Below, piece after piece: positions 4,796-12,263 of a stretch of DNA of 12,263 bases. Numbering within the stretch: the stretch's first letter is position 1; every line of letters starts with the position of its first letter. The notes under the pieces are model-generated. The model was not told where the DNA came from. It ran no database searches and was given only the letters and a program-made list of their open reading frames with translations. The translations under genes and the position numbers were made by a program. Source of the stretch: Clostridia bacterium (GTDB taxonomy: Bacteria > Bacillota > Clostridia > Oscillospirales > Butyricicoccaceae); assembly GCA_017556565.1 (NCBI GenBank), contig JAFYMQ010000045.1, positions 1-12,263 of the forward strand. The letters are read 5' to 3'.

Positions 4796-7015
4796 ATGGA
4801 TGACAGACGCGCAGACAGCGGCATGATAAAGCGTATAAAGGCCGTGGCAATAATACTCGGAGTGGTGTGTTTTGCCGCGGTTATCGTAAGGCTATTCTAT
4901 ATGCAGGTCATAAATTATGACTTCTATCAGCAAAAAGCCGAGAACCTGCAGACCAGAGAAATAACGCTGTATCCCACGCGCGGCACCATCTACGATACCA
5001 ATATGAAGCCCCTTGCCATATCGGCAAACAACGAGATGCTGATACTGATGGGCAACAAGCTTGAGAGCGACGAGCAGCGCGCCATGATCGCGGCGGCATT
5101 CAGTGAGATACTTGAGCTGGACTATGAGTCCATGCTTGAAAAGACCCGGAGCAAGTCAAGCTACATCGTCATCTCCCGCGGAGTCGAAAAGGACAAAGCC
5201 GACCGCATAAGAGCGTTTATCAAAGAAAACAAGTTCTCCGACCGCATGTATTTTCTTGAGGACAGCACCAGATATTACCCCTACAGCAACTTCCTGGCTC
5301 ACGTGCTGGGTTTTGTCGGCTCGGATGAGCAGGGTCTGGCAGGCATCGAGTATATGTACGACGATTTACTGTCGGGCACCGAGGGCAGAATGGTCACGGC
5401 AACCAACGTCAGCGGCGATGAGCTGCCCTTTGAGTACGAGACCTACTACGAGGCGGTGGACGGCAACAGTCTGGTACTTACTATCGACGAGGTGCTCCAG
5501 CACTATCTGGAAAAGAACCTTGAGATAGCCTACAACGACAACAACGTTCAGGAGAGCGCCATCGGCATCGTAATGGACGTCAACACAGGCGCTATACTGG
5601 CAATGGCAACCTACCCCGACTATGACCCCAACAATGCTTTCACCATAGTGGATACCGAACTGGCAGCACAGATAGACCTGATAGAGGATGCCAACGAAAA
5701 AGCCGCCGCAAAGAGCAACGCCCTGTACAAACAGTGGAGCAATCAGGCTGTGTCGCTGGCATACCACCCCGGTTCTACCTTCAAGATAATCACCGCAGCA
5801 ATAGCACTTGAGGAAGCGGTAGTCGATCTTAACACCAATTTTATGTGCAGCGGCAGCTATGTGGTGGGAATCCACCGCATCCACTGCTGGAGAAGCTACA
5901 ATCCTCACAACAATCAGAATCTTGCTCAGGCAATACAGAACTCCTGCAACCCCGCATTCATCCAGATGGGTCTTATGATAGGCAAAGAGACCTTTAACAA
6001 GTATTTCGAAGCCTTCGGTCTGAGAAGCAAGACCGGCGTTGACCTCCCCGGTGAGACAACCGGTCTGTACAACCTCAATCAGGAGATAGACCTTGCGGTT
6101 TATTCCTTCGGTCAGAACTTCAGCGTATCGCCCCTGCAGCTTATCACAGCCGTGTCTGCTGTGGCAAACGGCGGAACATTGCTCAAACCCTATATAGTAA
6201 AAGAAGTTTTGGATCCCAATGGCAACGTGGTGCAGAGCAACGGCCGCACAGAGGTGCGTCAGGTAGTGTCCGAGGAGACCTCGGTCATTATGCGTGAGCT
6301 GGTCGAGAGCGTCGTCACCGTCGGTACCGGTAAGAACGCTTACACCGTAGGCTACAGAGTAGCAGGCAAGACCGGTACGACCGAGAAGATAGCCGAGCAG
6401 CTGCAGGAAGGCAAAGAGCTGCGAATCGCGTCTTTCGTTGCATTTGCACCCGCAGACGATCCCGAGATAGCCGTGCTGATACTGTTGGATGAGCCCACCG
6501 GCGACACAGTTACCGCAGGTATCACGGTTGCCCCCGTTATCCGCAGATTTATGGAAGAGGCAATGCCCTATCTGGGCGTAGAGCCTCAGTACACCGAAGA
6601 AGAACTCAAGAACAAAGATATAACCATCCCCGACCTGAGAGGTCTGACACTTGCTGATGCCAACGACAGACTCAAGCGTTTGGGCATCAACGGCTCGTCC
6701 AACGGCACGGGTGAAAAGGTCGTCGATCAGCTTCCCGCACCCGGCTCGGTAGTCTCCAACACAGCGACCGTTATGCTGTTTATGGAATCAAGCGCACCCG
6801 AAAAACAGGTAACAATGCCCGATCTTTCCGGCATGAGTCTGGAAAAAGCCCGCAGCACCCTGCAGAGCATCGGTCTGTATGTTCGTGTAACAGGCGCCAA
6901 GAACGGCACGGGCAACATAGCCGTCATCAAGCAGGATGTACCCCGCGGCGAAATCGTAAATTACGGACAGGTAATCACTATAGAACTCAGTGACCTCGAC
7001 CAGAGGGCAGATTAA
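4796..7015 (+). CDS. pbpB: PASTA-domain class B penicillin-binding protein (septal transpeptidase)
   Basis: This 739-residue protein cross-links peptidoglycan at the septum and is a beta-lactam target. After a short cytoplasmic start it has one membrane anchor (about 15-35). A dimerisation/pedestal domain opens with YPTRGTIYD. The transpeptidase domain has all three active-site motifs: S327-T-F-K330, S383-C-N385 and K525-T-G527. Two PASTA domains follow, at about 608-667 (ITIPDLRG) and 672-735 (VTMPDLSG). Two PASTA units and this length resemble PBP2B of Bacillus more than SpoVD, but only one such gene is present here, so it may be the sole division transpeptidase or a SpoVD-like paralogue. 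The ATG at 4796 follows AAGGAG (4782-4787). murE begins 11 bases after its stop. Confidence 0.94.
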   Translation: MDDRRADSGMIKRIKAVAIILGVVCFAAVIVRLFYMQVINYDFYQQKAENLQTREITLYPTRGTIYDTNMKPLAISANNEMLILMGNKLESDEQRAMIAAAFSEILELDYESMLEKTRSKSSYIVISRGVEKDKADRIRAFIKENKFSDRMYFLEDSTRYYPYSNFLAHVLGFVGSDEQGLAGIEYMYDDLLSGTEGRMVTATNVSGDELPFEYETYYEAVDGNSLVLTIDEVLQHYLEKNLEIAYNDNNVQESAIGIVMDVNTGAILAMATYPDYDPNNAFTIVDTELAAQIDLIEDANEKAAAKSNALYKQWSNQAVSLAYHPGSTFKIITAAIALEEAVVDLNTNFMCSGSYVVGIHRIHCWRSYNPHNNQNLAQAIQNSCNPAFIQMGLMIGKETFNKYFEAFGLRSKTGVDLPGETTGLYNLNQEIDLAVYSFGQNFSVSPLQLITAVSAVANGGTLLKPYIVKEVLDPNGNVVQSNGRTEVRQVVSEETSVIMRELVESVVTVGTGKNAYTVGYRVAGKTGTTEKIAEQLQEGKELRIASFVAFAPADDPEIAVLILLDEPTGDTVTAGITVAPVIRRFMEEAMPYLGVEPQYTEEELKNKDITIPDLRGLTLADANDRLKRLGINGSSNGTGEKVVDQLPAPGSVVSNTATVMLFMESSAPEKQVTMPDLSGMSLEKARSTLQSIGLYVRVTGAKNGTGNIAVIKQDVPRGEIVNYGQVITIELSDLDQRAD

Positions 7016-7026
7016 AAGGAGAAAAA

Positions 7027-8466
7027 ATGAAGCTTTCCAATGTTCTCGAAGGTATAGTAAAAACCGATCTTGATACAGAGATAGTTGATGTCTGCTTTGA
7101 CTCCCGCCGAGTCAAGCCCGGCAGTCTGTTTGTTGCAATCACCGGATTCAAAACAGATGGTCATCTGTATATCGGCTCGGCTATAGAAAAGGGCGCTGCC
7201 GCCATATTGGCAGAGCGAGATACCGACTGCGGCGATGTGCCCGTGTTCGTTGTGGACAACGCGCGCAAAGCTCTGGCTCAGGCATCCTCCAACTTTTTCG
7301 GCAAACCCGAACAGAGCCTCAAAATGATCGGTGTCACAGGTACAAACGGCAAGACCACCACGACCACTCTTATCAAGCAGGTGCTGGAGTCCAAGGGTCA
7401 CAAGTGCGGTCTTATCGGCACCAACGCCAATATGATAGGTGATGTTGAGGTGCCCACCGAGCGTACCACACCCGAGTCCAGAGACTTTTACGAGCTGCTT
7501 GGCAGAATGCGCGACGAGGGCTGCGAGTACGTTATCATGGAGGTTTCCTCCCACTCGCTGGAGCTTGACAGAGTGTACGGCATACGTTTTGCAGCAGCGG
7601 TGTTTACCAATCTCAGCCGCGATCATCTGGATTTCCACGGAGATATGGATACATACTTCGCAGCCAAAGCAAAACTGTTTGACCGCTGCGACAAAGCAAT
7701 CATCAACGTTGATGATGCATATGGTGTAAAGCTTGCTGCATTAACACAGTGTGACACCATCACATACTCGACAAAAGACGATACAGCCACATTAGAGGCA
7801 AAAAATATCCTGCTCAAGCCCGACAGAGTCCGCTTTGAGGCAGTTATGACCGCGGCTATCGCACGAGTCAATCTGGGCATTCCCGGTCAGTTCTCGGTAT
7901 ACAATGCACTTGCAGCCATCGGCGCATGTATGGCAACGGGTCTGAGCCTGAGTGAGTCGGCTATGGCGCTTGCCAATGCTCACGGAGTAAAGGGCAGGGC
8001 AGAGGTCGTAGCCATCCCCGAGGATGCGGGCTACACAGTGCTGATAGACTACGCACACAGCCCCGACAGTATGGAGAACATCCTCAAAACCGTCAGAGGC
8101 TTTGCGCAGGGCAGAATAATCTCTCTGTTTGGCGCAGGCGGTGACCGCGACAAGACCAAGCGTCCCATTATGGGCGGCATCGGCGCGGCATTCTCGGATA
8201 TTTGCGTCATTACCAGCGACAACCCCCGCAGCGAAGAGCCTATGCAGATCATAGCCGACGTAGCAGCGGGCGCAATGGGCAAAAAAGGCAAGATAAATAT
8301 AGTATGTGACCGCCGCGAGGCAATAGCCTACGCACTCAGCATTGCAAAGCCTCAGGACGTTGTCGTGCTGATGGGCAAGGGTCACGAGACCTATCAGGAG
8401 ATAGCAACGGGCAAGATACATCTGGACGAAAGAGAGGAGATCGCCGCTTATTTCTGCAATAAATAA
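7027..8466 (+). CDS. murE: UDP-N-acetylmuramoyl-L-alanyl-D-glutamate ligase MurE, probably meso-diaminopimelate-adding
   Basis: The 479-residue Mur ligase adds the third amino acid of the peptidoglycan stem in the cytoplasm, using ATP. The N-terminal domain binds the UDP substrate (start KTDLDTEIVDVCFDSRRVKPG). The ATP loop is GVTGTNGKTTT (102-112). The probable carbamylated lysine is K214 in YFAAKAKLF, after LSRDHLDFHG. The C-terminal domain has IDYAHSPDSM, GAGGDRDKTKRPIMG and D398-N-P-R401. DNPR is the motif of meso-diaminopimelate enzymes; lysine-adding MurE lacks the arginine. This predicts DAP-type wall peptides. The ATG at 7027 lies five bases after AGGAG. mraY follows 18 bases downstream, with no murF between. 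Confidence 0.95.
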   Translation: MKLSNVLEGIVKTDLDTEIVDVCFDSRRVKPGSLFVAITGFKTDGHLYIGSAIEKGAAAILAERDTDCGDVPVFVVDNARKALAQASSNFFGKPEQSLKMIGVTGTNGKTTTTTLIKQVLESKGHKCGLIGTNANMIGDVEVPTERTTPESRDFYELLGRMRDEGCEYVIMEVSSHSLELDRVYGIRFAAAVFTNLSRDHLDFHGDMDTYFAAKAKLFDRCDKAIINVDDAYGVKLAALTQCDTITYSTKDDTATLEAKNILLKPDRVRFEAVMTAAIARVNLGIPGQFSVYNALAAIGACMATGLSLSESAMALANAHGVKGRAEVVAIPEDAGYTVLIDYAHSPDSMENILKTVRGFAQGRIISLFGAGGDRDKTKRPIMGGIGAAFSDICVITSDNPRSEEPMQIIADVAAGAMGKKGKINIVCDRREAIAYALSIAKPQDVVVLMGKGHETYQEIATGKIHLDEREEIAAYFCNK

Positions 8467-8484
8467 CTGGCGATAACAAGTACG

Positions 8485-9450
8485 ATGATCAACACGATAA
8501 TGGCGGCGGTGACCGCATTTGTGGTAGCTGCAGTAATAGCAATGCCTATAATAAAAATGCTCAAAAAACTCAAGTTCGGTCAAAAGATCCTTGAGGACGG
8601 CCCTATATGGCATGCAAGCAAGCAGAACACCCCCACAATGGGCGGCATAATATTCATAATAGCGGTATTCGTCGGTGTTGCAGCCCAACTGCCCCAGATG
8701 ATCAGATACAACGACTATGAGCCTCTTGTTATGCTGGCGCTGTCTGTTCTGTTTGCCGTGGTTGGTTTCATCGATGACTGGACCAAGATAAAAAAGAAGC
8801 AGAACAAAGGCCTGAGCGCCATGCAAAAGCTGCTTTTCCAGATAGCAGCCGCCGCACTGTTCATTACCGTTATGCGTGTTCTGGGTTATCTCAGCTGCGA
8901 TCTGTACATCCCCTTTGTGGGCATCACCATTGCAATGCCCTGGTATGTATACCTGGTGATATGTGTATTCATCATCGTAGGCGCTGACAACGCAGTCAAC
9001 CTGACCGACGGCATCGATGGTCTGTGCACAAGCGTCACAGCTATCGTCGCACTGTTCTTTGCCTATATGCTGACAGTCAGAGGTGATATGGGCGCAGGCT
9101 TTGCCGGCGCACTGTTCGGCGGTCTGCTGGGATTCTTCCTGTTCAACAAAAACCCCGCAAAAGTCTTTATGGGCGATACGGGCTCGCTGTTTTTGGGCGG
9201 CGCCGTTTGTGCCATGGCATTTGCACTCAATATGCCCCTTATCCTTGTTACAGTCGGCATAATCTACATTATCGAGACCCTGTCCGACATCATTCAGGTG
9301 TTTTATTTCAAAGCTACCGGCGGCAAGCGGTTTTTCAAAATGGCGCCCATCCACCATCATTTTGAAAAATGCGGCTGGAGCGAGTGGAAGATAGTTATCG
9401 TATTCAGCGCAGTTACCGCACTTATGTGCCTTGTATCCGTATTTGCATAA
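8485..9450 (+). CDS. mraY: Phospho-N-acetylmuramoyl-pentapeptide-transferase MraY
   Basis: This 321-residue polytopic membrane enzyme transfers phospho-MurNAc-pentapeptide to undecaprenyl phosphate, forming lipid I on the inner face of the membrane. Signatures in order are GPIWHASKQNTPTMGG, FIDDWTKIKKKQNKGLS (catalytic aspartates D97 and D98), DNAVNLTDGIDGL (D175 and D178), MGDTGSLFLGG and APIHHHFEKCGWSEWK (H290-H292). About ten hydrophobic helices alternate with these loops. The ATG at 8485 has no convincing ribosome binding site in the 18-base gap after murE, so translation probably depends on coupling. A second ATG at 8500 is possible. ftsW begins nine bases after the stop, leaving no room for murD. 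Confidence 0.95.
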   Translation: MINTIMAAVTAFVVAAVIAMPIIKMLKKLKFGQKILEDGPIWHASKQNTPTMGGIIFIIAVFVGVAAQLPQMIRYNDYEPLVMLALSVLFAVVGFIDDWTKIKKKQNKGLSAMQKLLFQIAAAALFITVMRVLGYLSCDLYIPFVGITIAMPWYVYLVICVFIIVGADNAVNLTDGIDGLCTSVTAIVALFFAYMLTVRGDMGAGFAGALFGGLLGFFLFNKNPAKVFMGDTGSLFLGGAVCAMAFALNMPLILVTVGIIYIIETLSDIIQVFYFKATGGKRFFKMAPIHHHFEKCGWSEWKIVIVFSAVTALMCLVSVFA

Positions 9451-9459
9451 AGAAAGAGA

Positions 9460-10671
9460 GTGAGCGTTATCAAAAAGGAGAAGAAGCCTGCCGAGATGCC
9501 CGAAATCCGTATGGAAGAGGGAGGAGCAGCAGAAAACCAAATAACTCCTCGCCCCACGGGCAAGATCGACGCTCCTTATATGGCGCTGCTCTTGCTGCTG
9601 CTTGCCACGGGTCTTGTGTGTCTGTTTTCGGCAAGCTATGCCGTCGGATATTATGACCATGACGGCAACTCCATGTATTTTGTAATACGTCAGGGCATAT
9701 TCGCAGCTTTTGGACTGGTGGCAATGTACTTTGCATCCAAGCTGGATTATCACAAGTGGGTAATATTTGCGCTGCCCGTATTTTTGCTCAGTATCGCACT
9801 TTTGGCATCCATCAAGATCGTTCCTTCTATATGGGTGACCATCAATGACGCGACCCGCTGGATCGGAGTAGGTGATAACTTCACCTTCCAGCCCTCAGAA
9901 ATAGCCAAGTTCGGTGTTATCGTATTATTCTCGGCTGCGGCAGCTGTTCTGGGCCCCAAACGTATGAAAAAGCCTCATATAGGTATCCTGCCTTTTATGG
10001 CTTTGATCGGCGTTGTAGCGCTGCTGCTGGCACTTGAGCCTCATATATCGGCTACCGTCATCATAGCGGGCATAGGCATCGTCATCATCTATCTGGGCGG
10101 CGCATCCTTTTGGTGGCTGGCAGGCATCGGTCTTGCCGGTGTTGCGGGCGGTGCGGCGCTGATATGGTACAAGGCCGACTACGCACTCACAAGACTCAAG
10201 GTATGGTTCGACCCCTTCTCCGATATGCAGGGCAAAGGCTGGCAGGGCTCTCAGGCTCAGATAGCCGTAGGCTCGGGCGGATTCTGGGGACTGGGTCTGG
10301 GTCAGAGCAGACAGAAGCATCTGTACCTGCCCGAACCCGCCAACGACTTTATATTCGCCGTTATGTGTGAGGAGTTCGGATTTCTGATCACCTCCATGAT
10401 AGTTATAGTTTTTGCTTTGTTTATATGGCGCGGATATTATATTGCATCCCATGCAGGTGACCGTCTGGGCACTCTGCTGGCAGCCGGCATCACCACCCAG
10501 ATAGCGATACAGGTCATAATCAACCTGTTCGTTGTTACCGGTATATTCCCGATTACCGGTGCGTCGCTGCCCTTTTTCAGCTACGGCGGTACGTCGCTGG
10601 TAATGCTGCTGGGTGAGGTTGGCGTGCTCCTGAGCGTATCCCGCTCCATGCCCCCGGCGAAAGGAGAATAA
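9460..10671 (+). CDS. ftsW: Septal peptidoglycan polymerase FtsW (SEDS family)
   Basis: This 403-residue multi-pass protein polymerises lipid II at the division site together with the class B transpeptidase encoded upstream. A cytoplasmic tail of about 40 residues, rich in K/E/P, precedes the first helix (YMALLLLLLATGLVCLFSA). SEDS hallmarks are FQPSEIAKFG, GKGWQGSQAQIAVGSGGFWG, LGLGQSRQKHLYLPEP with the putative catalytic D296 in NDFIFAVMCEEFGF, and FPITGASLPFFSYGGTS near the C-terminus. Location in the dcw cluster favours FtsW over RodA or SpoVE. The start is uncertain: GTG at 9460 is used because no upstream in-frame start fits, and its ribosome binding site (AAAGA at 9449-9453) is weak. 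An internal ATG at 9496 lies in the variable tail. Confidence 0.93.
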   Translation: MSVIKKEKKPAEMPEIRMEEGGAAENQITPRPTGKIDAPYMALLLLLLATGLVCLFSASYAVGYYDHDGNSMYFVIRQGIFAAFGLVAMYFASKLDYHKWVIFALPVFLLSIALLASIKIVPSIWVTINDATRWIGVGDNFTFQPSEIAKFGVIVLFSAAAAVLGPKRMKKPHIGILPFMALIGVVALLLALEPHISATVIIAGIGIVIIYLGGASFWWLAGIGLAGVAGGAALIWYKADYALTRLKVWFDPFSDMQGKGWQGSQAQIAVGSGGFWGLGLGQSRQKHLYLPEPANDFIFAVMCEEFGFLITSMIVIVFALFIWRGYYIASHAGDRLGTLLAAGITTQIAIQVIINLFVVTGIFPITGASLPFFSYGGTSLVMLLGEVGVLLSVSRSMPPAKGE

Positions 10672-10677
10672 TACACT

Positions 10678-11778
10678 ATGAAAGTTATTTTTGCAGGCGG
10701 CGGCACCGCAGGACACATAAATCCCGCCATAGCCGTGGCACAGTATATCTCGCAGCAGGAGGATTGCACTGTTTCCTTCAGCGGCGGCACGGGCAATCTT
10801 GAAGAAACGCTGGTGCCCCGATTTGGCTATGAGATCGATACATTTCCGCTCAGGGGACTGTCGAGAGGCAAGTCCCTTTCGGCGATTTTTCAAAACGTTT
10901 CTGCAGTCGTGCAGATGCAGCGCGCGGTAGCAGGCTGCAAGAAGGTCATCAGACAGCGCAAGCCCGATATCGTCATCGGTACGGGCGGCTATGCAAGCTA
11001 CCCCATGGTACTTGCCGCAACACAGTGCGGAGTCAAGACCGCTATGCTTGAGGTCAACGCAGTACCCGGCGTTGCCACAAAGCGTCTTGCGCCAAAGGTC
11101 GACTGCGTTATGACCTCCTACGGCGAAACCGCCAAGCTTATCTCGGCAAAACGCATCGAGGAGACGGGCACACCCGTCCGTCAGGAGATAATCGGCTGCA
11201 GAGAAAAAGCCGAGAAAACCCTCTTTGCAAACTCTCTGCCTACTGTATTGACCTTCTGGGGCTCGGTAGGCGCAATGCATATGAACGACAAGATGAAAGA
11301 CTATCTTGCTATCGCCGCCCGTGAGCGTCAGTTCAATCAGGTGTATGCCTGCGGCAAAAAATACTACGACGATATGGTAAAAGCGCTTGAAAGCAACGGC
11401 GCTATCCGTGCGGACAATATAATAGTAAAAGACTACATCCACGATATGGGCAACGTTATGGGTCAGGCAGATCTGGTTGTTTGCCGTGCAGGCGGCACTA
11501 TCAATGAGCTTTGCGCCGCGGGAATGCCCGGCGTGCTTGTGCCTTCGCCCTTTGCGGCAGAAAACCATCAGGAGCGCAATGCCCGCGTACTGGAAAAATC
11601 GGGCGCAGCCGTTGTCCTGCTGGAAAAAGAAACCACCGCACAGAGCCTGTACGATACCGTGGCTCAGCTGATAAAATCCCCCCAGCGCCTCAGTAAGATG
11701 GGTGAGAGCGCAAGGCAGCTTTCTCACAACGATTCGCTTTCTCATATTTATCGGACAATAAAAAGCATTATTGGGTAA
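10678..11778 (+). CDS. murG: Lipid II synthase MurG (UDP-GlcNAc glycosyltransferase)
   Basis: The 366-residue product is a GT-B glycosyltransferase, peripheral on the inner membrane face, that adds GlcNAc to lipid I. The N-terminal glycine-rich loop is GGGTAGHINP (7-16). GTGGYASYP marks the acceptor-side loop. The C-terminal domain carries the UDP-GlcNAc-binding stretch CRAGGTINELCAAGMPGVLVPSP (269-291) followed by AENHQERNA. The hinge-region loop reads FWGSVGAMHMN where many MurG proteins have GGSxGA, a small departure that leaves the GSxGA core. The ATG at 10678 lies 11 bases after AAGGAG (10661-10666), six bases past the ftsW stop. Confidence 0.96.
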   Translation: MKVIFAGGGTAGHINPAIAVAQYISQQEDCTVSFSGGTGNLEETLVPRFGYEIDTFPLRGLSRGKSLSAIFQNVSAVVQMQRAVAGCKKVIRQRKPDIVIGTGGYASYPMVLAATQCGVKTAMLEVNAVPGVATKRLAPKVDCVMTSYGETAKLISAKRIEETGTPVRQEIIGCREKAEKTLFANSLPTVLTFWGSVGAMHMNDKMKDYLAIAARERQFNQVYACGKKYYDDMVKALESNGAIRADNIIVKDYIHDMGNVMGQADLVVCRAGGTINELCAAGMPGVLVPSPFAAENHQERNARVLEKSGAAVVLLEKETTAQSLYDTVAQLIKSPQRLSKMGESARQLSHNDSLSHIYRTIKSIIG

Positions 11779-11834
11779 CTTTGAGCCTTTTGCGGCATAG
11801 AATAGTATGTATACTCGTACAGGAAAGGGAGAGT

Positions 11835-12263
11835 ATGATGAGCTATTTTGCCGTAACAGGCGGTACAAAACTAATCGGCTCTGTCAATATAAACGGAGCC
11901 AAAAACAGCGTTCTGCCCATACTTGCAGCCACCCTGCTCAACGGCGGCGAGAACGTAATACATAACTGCACTCGACTCCGCGATGTTGAGTCGGCAATCA
12001 AGATCCTCAGACATTTGGGCTGCCGCATCAGCAGGCAGGGCAAGACCCTGACGGTTGATTCAAGCACCATCACCCGCTGCGACGTGCCCGAGGGTCTTAT
12101 GCGCGAAATGCGCTCGTCGGTCATATTTTTGGGCCCAATACTTGCCCGCTGCGGTCAGGCGCGGCTGAGCACTCCGGGCGGCTGCGAATTAGGCCCCCGA
12201 CCAATCGATCTGCATCTTGAGGCGCTGCGCAAATTAGGCGCGAATATCACCCTTGACGGCGGC
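11835..12263 (+). CDS. murA: UDP-N-acetylglucosamine 1-carboxyvinyltransferase MurA, N-terminal part
   Basis: One hundred and forty-three codons are open to the window edge; the gene continues beyond. MurA transfers enolpyruvate from PEP to UDP-GlcNAc, the first committed step of peptidoglycan synthesis. The translation shows NINGAKNSVLPIL with the conserved lysine (K23), LRDVESAIKILRHLG, MRSSVIFLGPILAR and STPGGCELGPRPIDLHLEALRKLGA. C117 in PGGC is the PEP-site cysteine that fosfomycin modifies, so this is the fosfomycin-sensitive type by sequence. Two adjacent ATGs (11835 and 11838) follow AGGAAAGGGAG; either may be used. The 56-base gap after murG contains a short palindrome, AGTATGTATACT, but no terminator, so murA probably belongs to the same operon. 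Confidence 0.95.
   Translation, partial: MMSYFAVTGGTKLIGSVNINGAKNSVLPILAATLLNGGENVIHNCTRLRDVESAIKILRHLGCRISRQGKTLTVDSSTITRCDVPEGLMREMRSSVIFLGPILARCGQARLSTPGGCELGPRPIDLHLEALRKLGANITLDGG

Noticed and set aside
7792..9753. Very long minus-strand open frame of about 650 codons opposite murE, mraY and ftsW (similar ones at 3185-4282 and 9925-11868)
   Set aside because: These are mirror frames of strongly biased plus-strand genes. Their translations are rich in Cys, His and Tyr and match no family, while the plus strand carries clear enzyme motifs.
11777..11805. AAC, 16 bases, then CATAGAATA before murA looks like a SigK-type sporulation promoter
   Set aside because: The motif is short and degenerate, the -35 match is partial, and murA is expected to be read through from murG. 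I would expect such matches by chance.
11810..11819. TATACTCGTA before murA shares nine bases with the mraZ promoter region (2801-2809) and contains TATACT as a possible -10
   Set aside because: There is no acceptable -35 at 16-18 bases, and a shared 9-mer in 12 kb is weak evidence; the order suggests continuation of the operon.

Overview
The window is a chromosomal piece of a Gram-positive, Clostridia-type genome. The gene order mraZ-rsmH-ftsL-PASTA transpeptidase-murE-mraY-ftsW-murG-murA, the PASTA-bearing division transpeptidase, the DUF4349 lipoprotein and the DUF1540 protein all point to Firmicutes. The moderate GC content and overall style suggest an Oscillospiraceae/Ruminococcus-like organism. 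This placement is an inference from gene content, not from a marker gene. MurE carries the DNPR motif of meso-diaminopimelate-adding enzymes, so the peptidoglycan is probably DAP type.

Layout. Bases 1-201 are the 3' end of a cysteine synthase gene. It converges on a minus-strand DUF4349 lipoprotein gene (295-1281), with a strong two-way terminator between them. A divergent AT-rich region (1282-1567) holds a promoter and a long, hairpin-rich leader for rpe (1568-2215). A terminator at 2244-2283 follows rpe. A minus-strand gene for a cysteine-rich protein with two DUF1540 domains (2282-2599) ends at that terminator. The 293-base region between it and mraZ is dense in signals: a near-perfect LexA/DinR-type palindrome on the minus-strand promoter, a run of helically phased A-tracts, a plus-strand promoter, and 10-bp-spaced GTGG repeats that look like a MraZ operator. 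From 2893 to the end of the window every gene is on the plus strand in one tightly packed division and cell-wall (dcw) operon.

How the genes work together. MraZ probably regulates the operon, and RsmH methylates 16S rRNA. The FtsL/DivIC-type protein, the transpeptidase and FtsW form the core of the septal peptidoglycan machine. MurE, MraY, MurG and MurA make the lipid II precursor. murF, murD and murC, often found in such clusters, are absent from this stretch: murE-mraY and mraY-ftsW are separated by only 18 and 9 bases.

The coding content is ordinary housekeeping and I see no new multi-gene system. The parts worth a second look are non-coding: the LexA-like box, the phased A-tracts, the MraZ-type repeats, the structured rpe leader, and a hairpin between ftsL and the transpeptidase gene.
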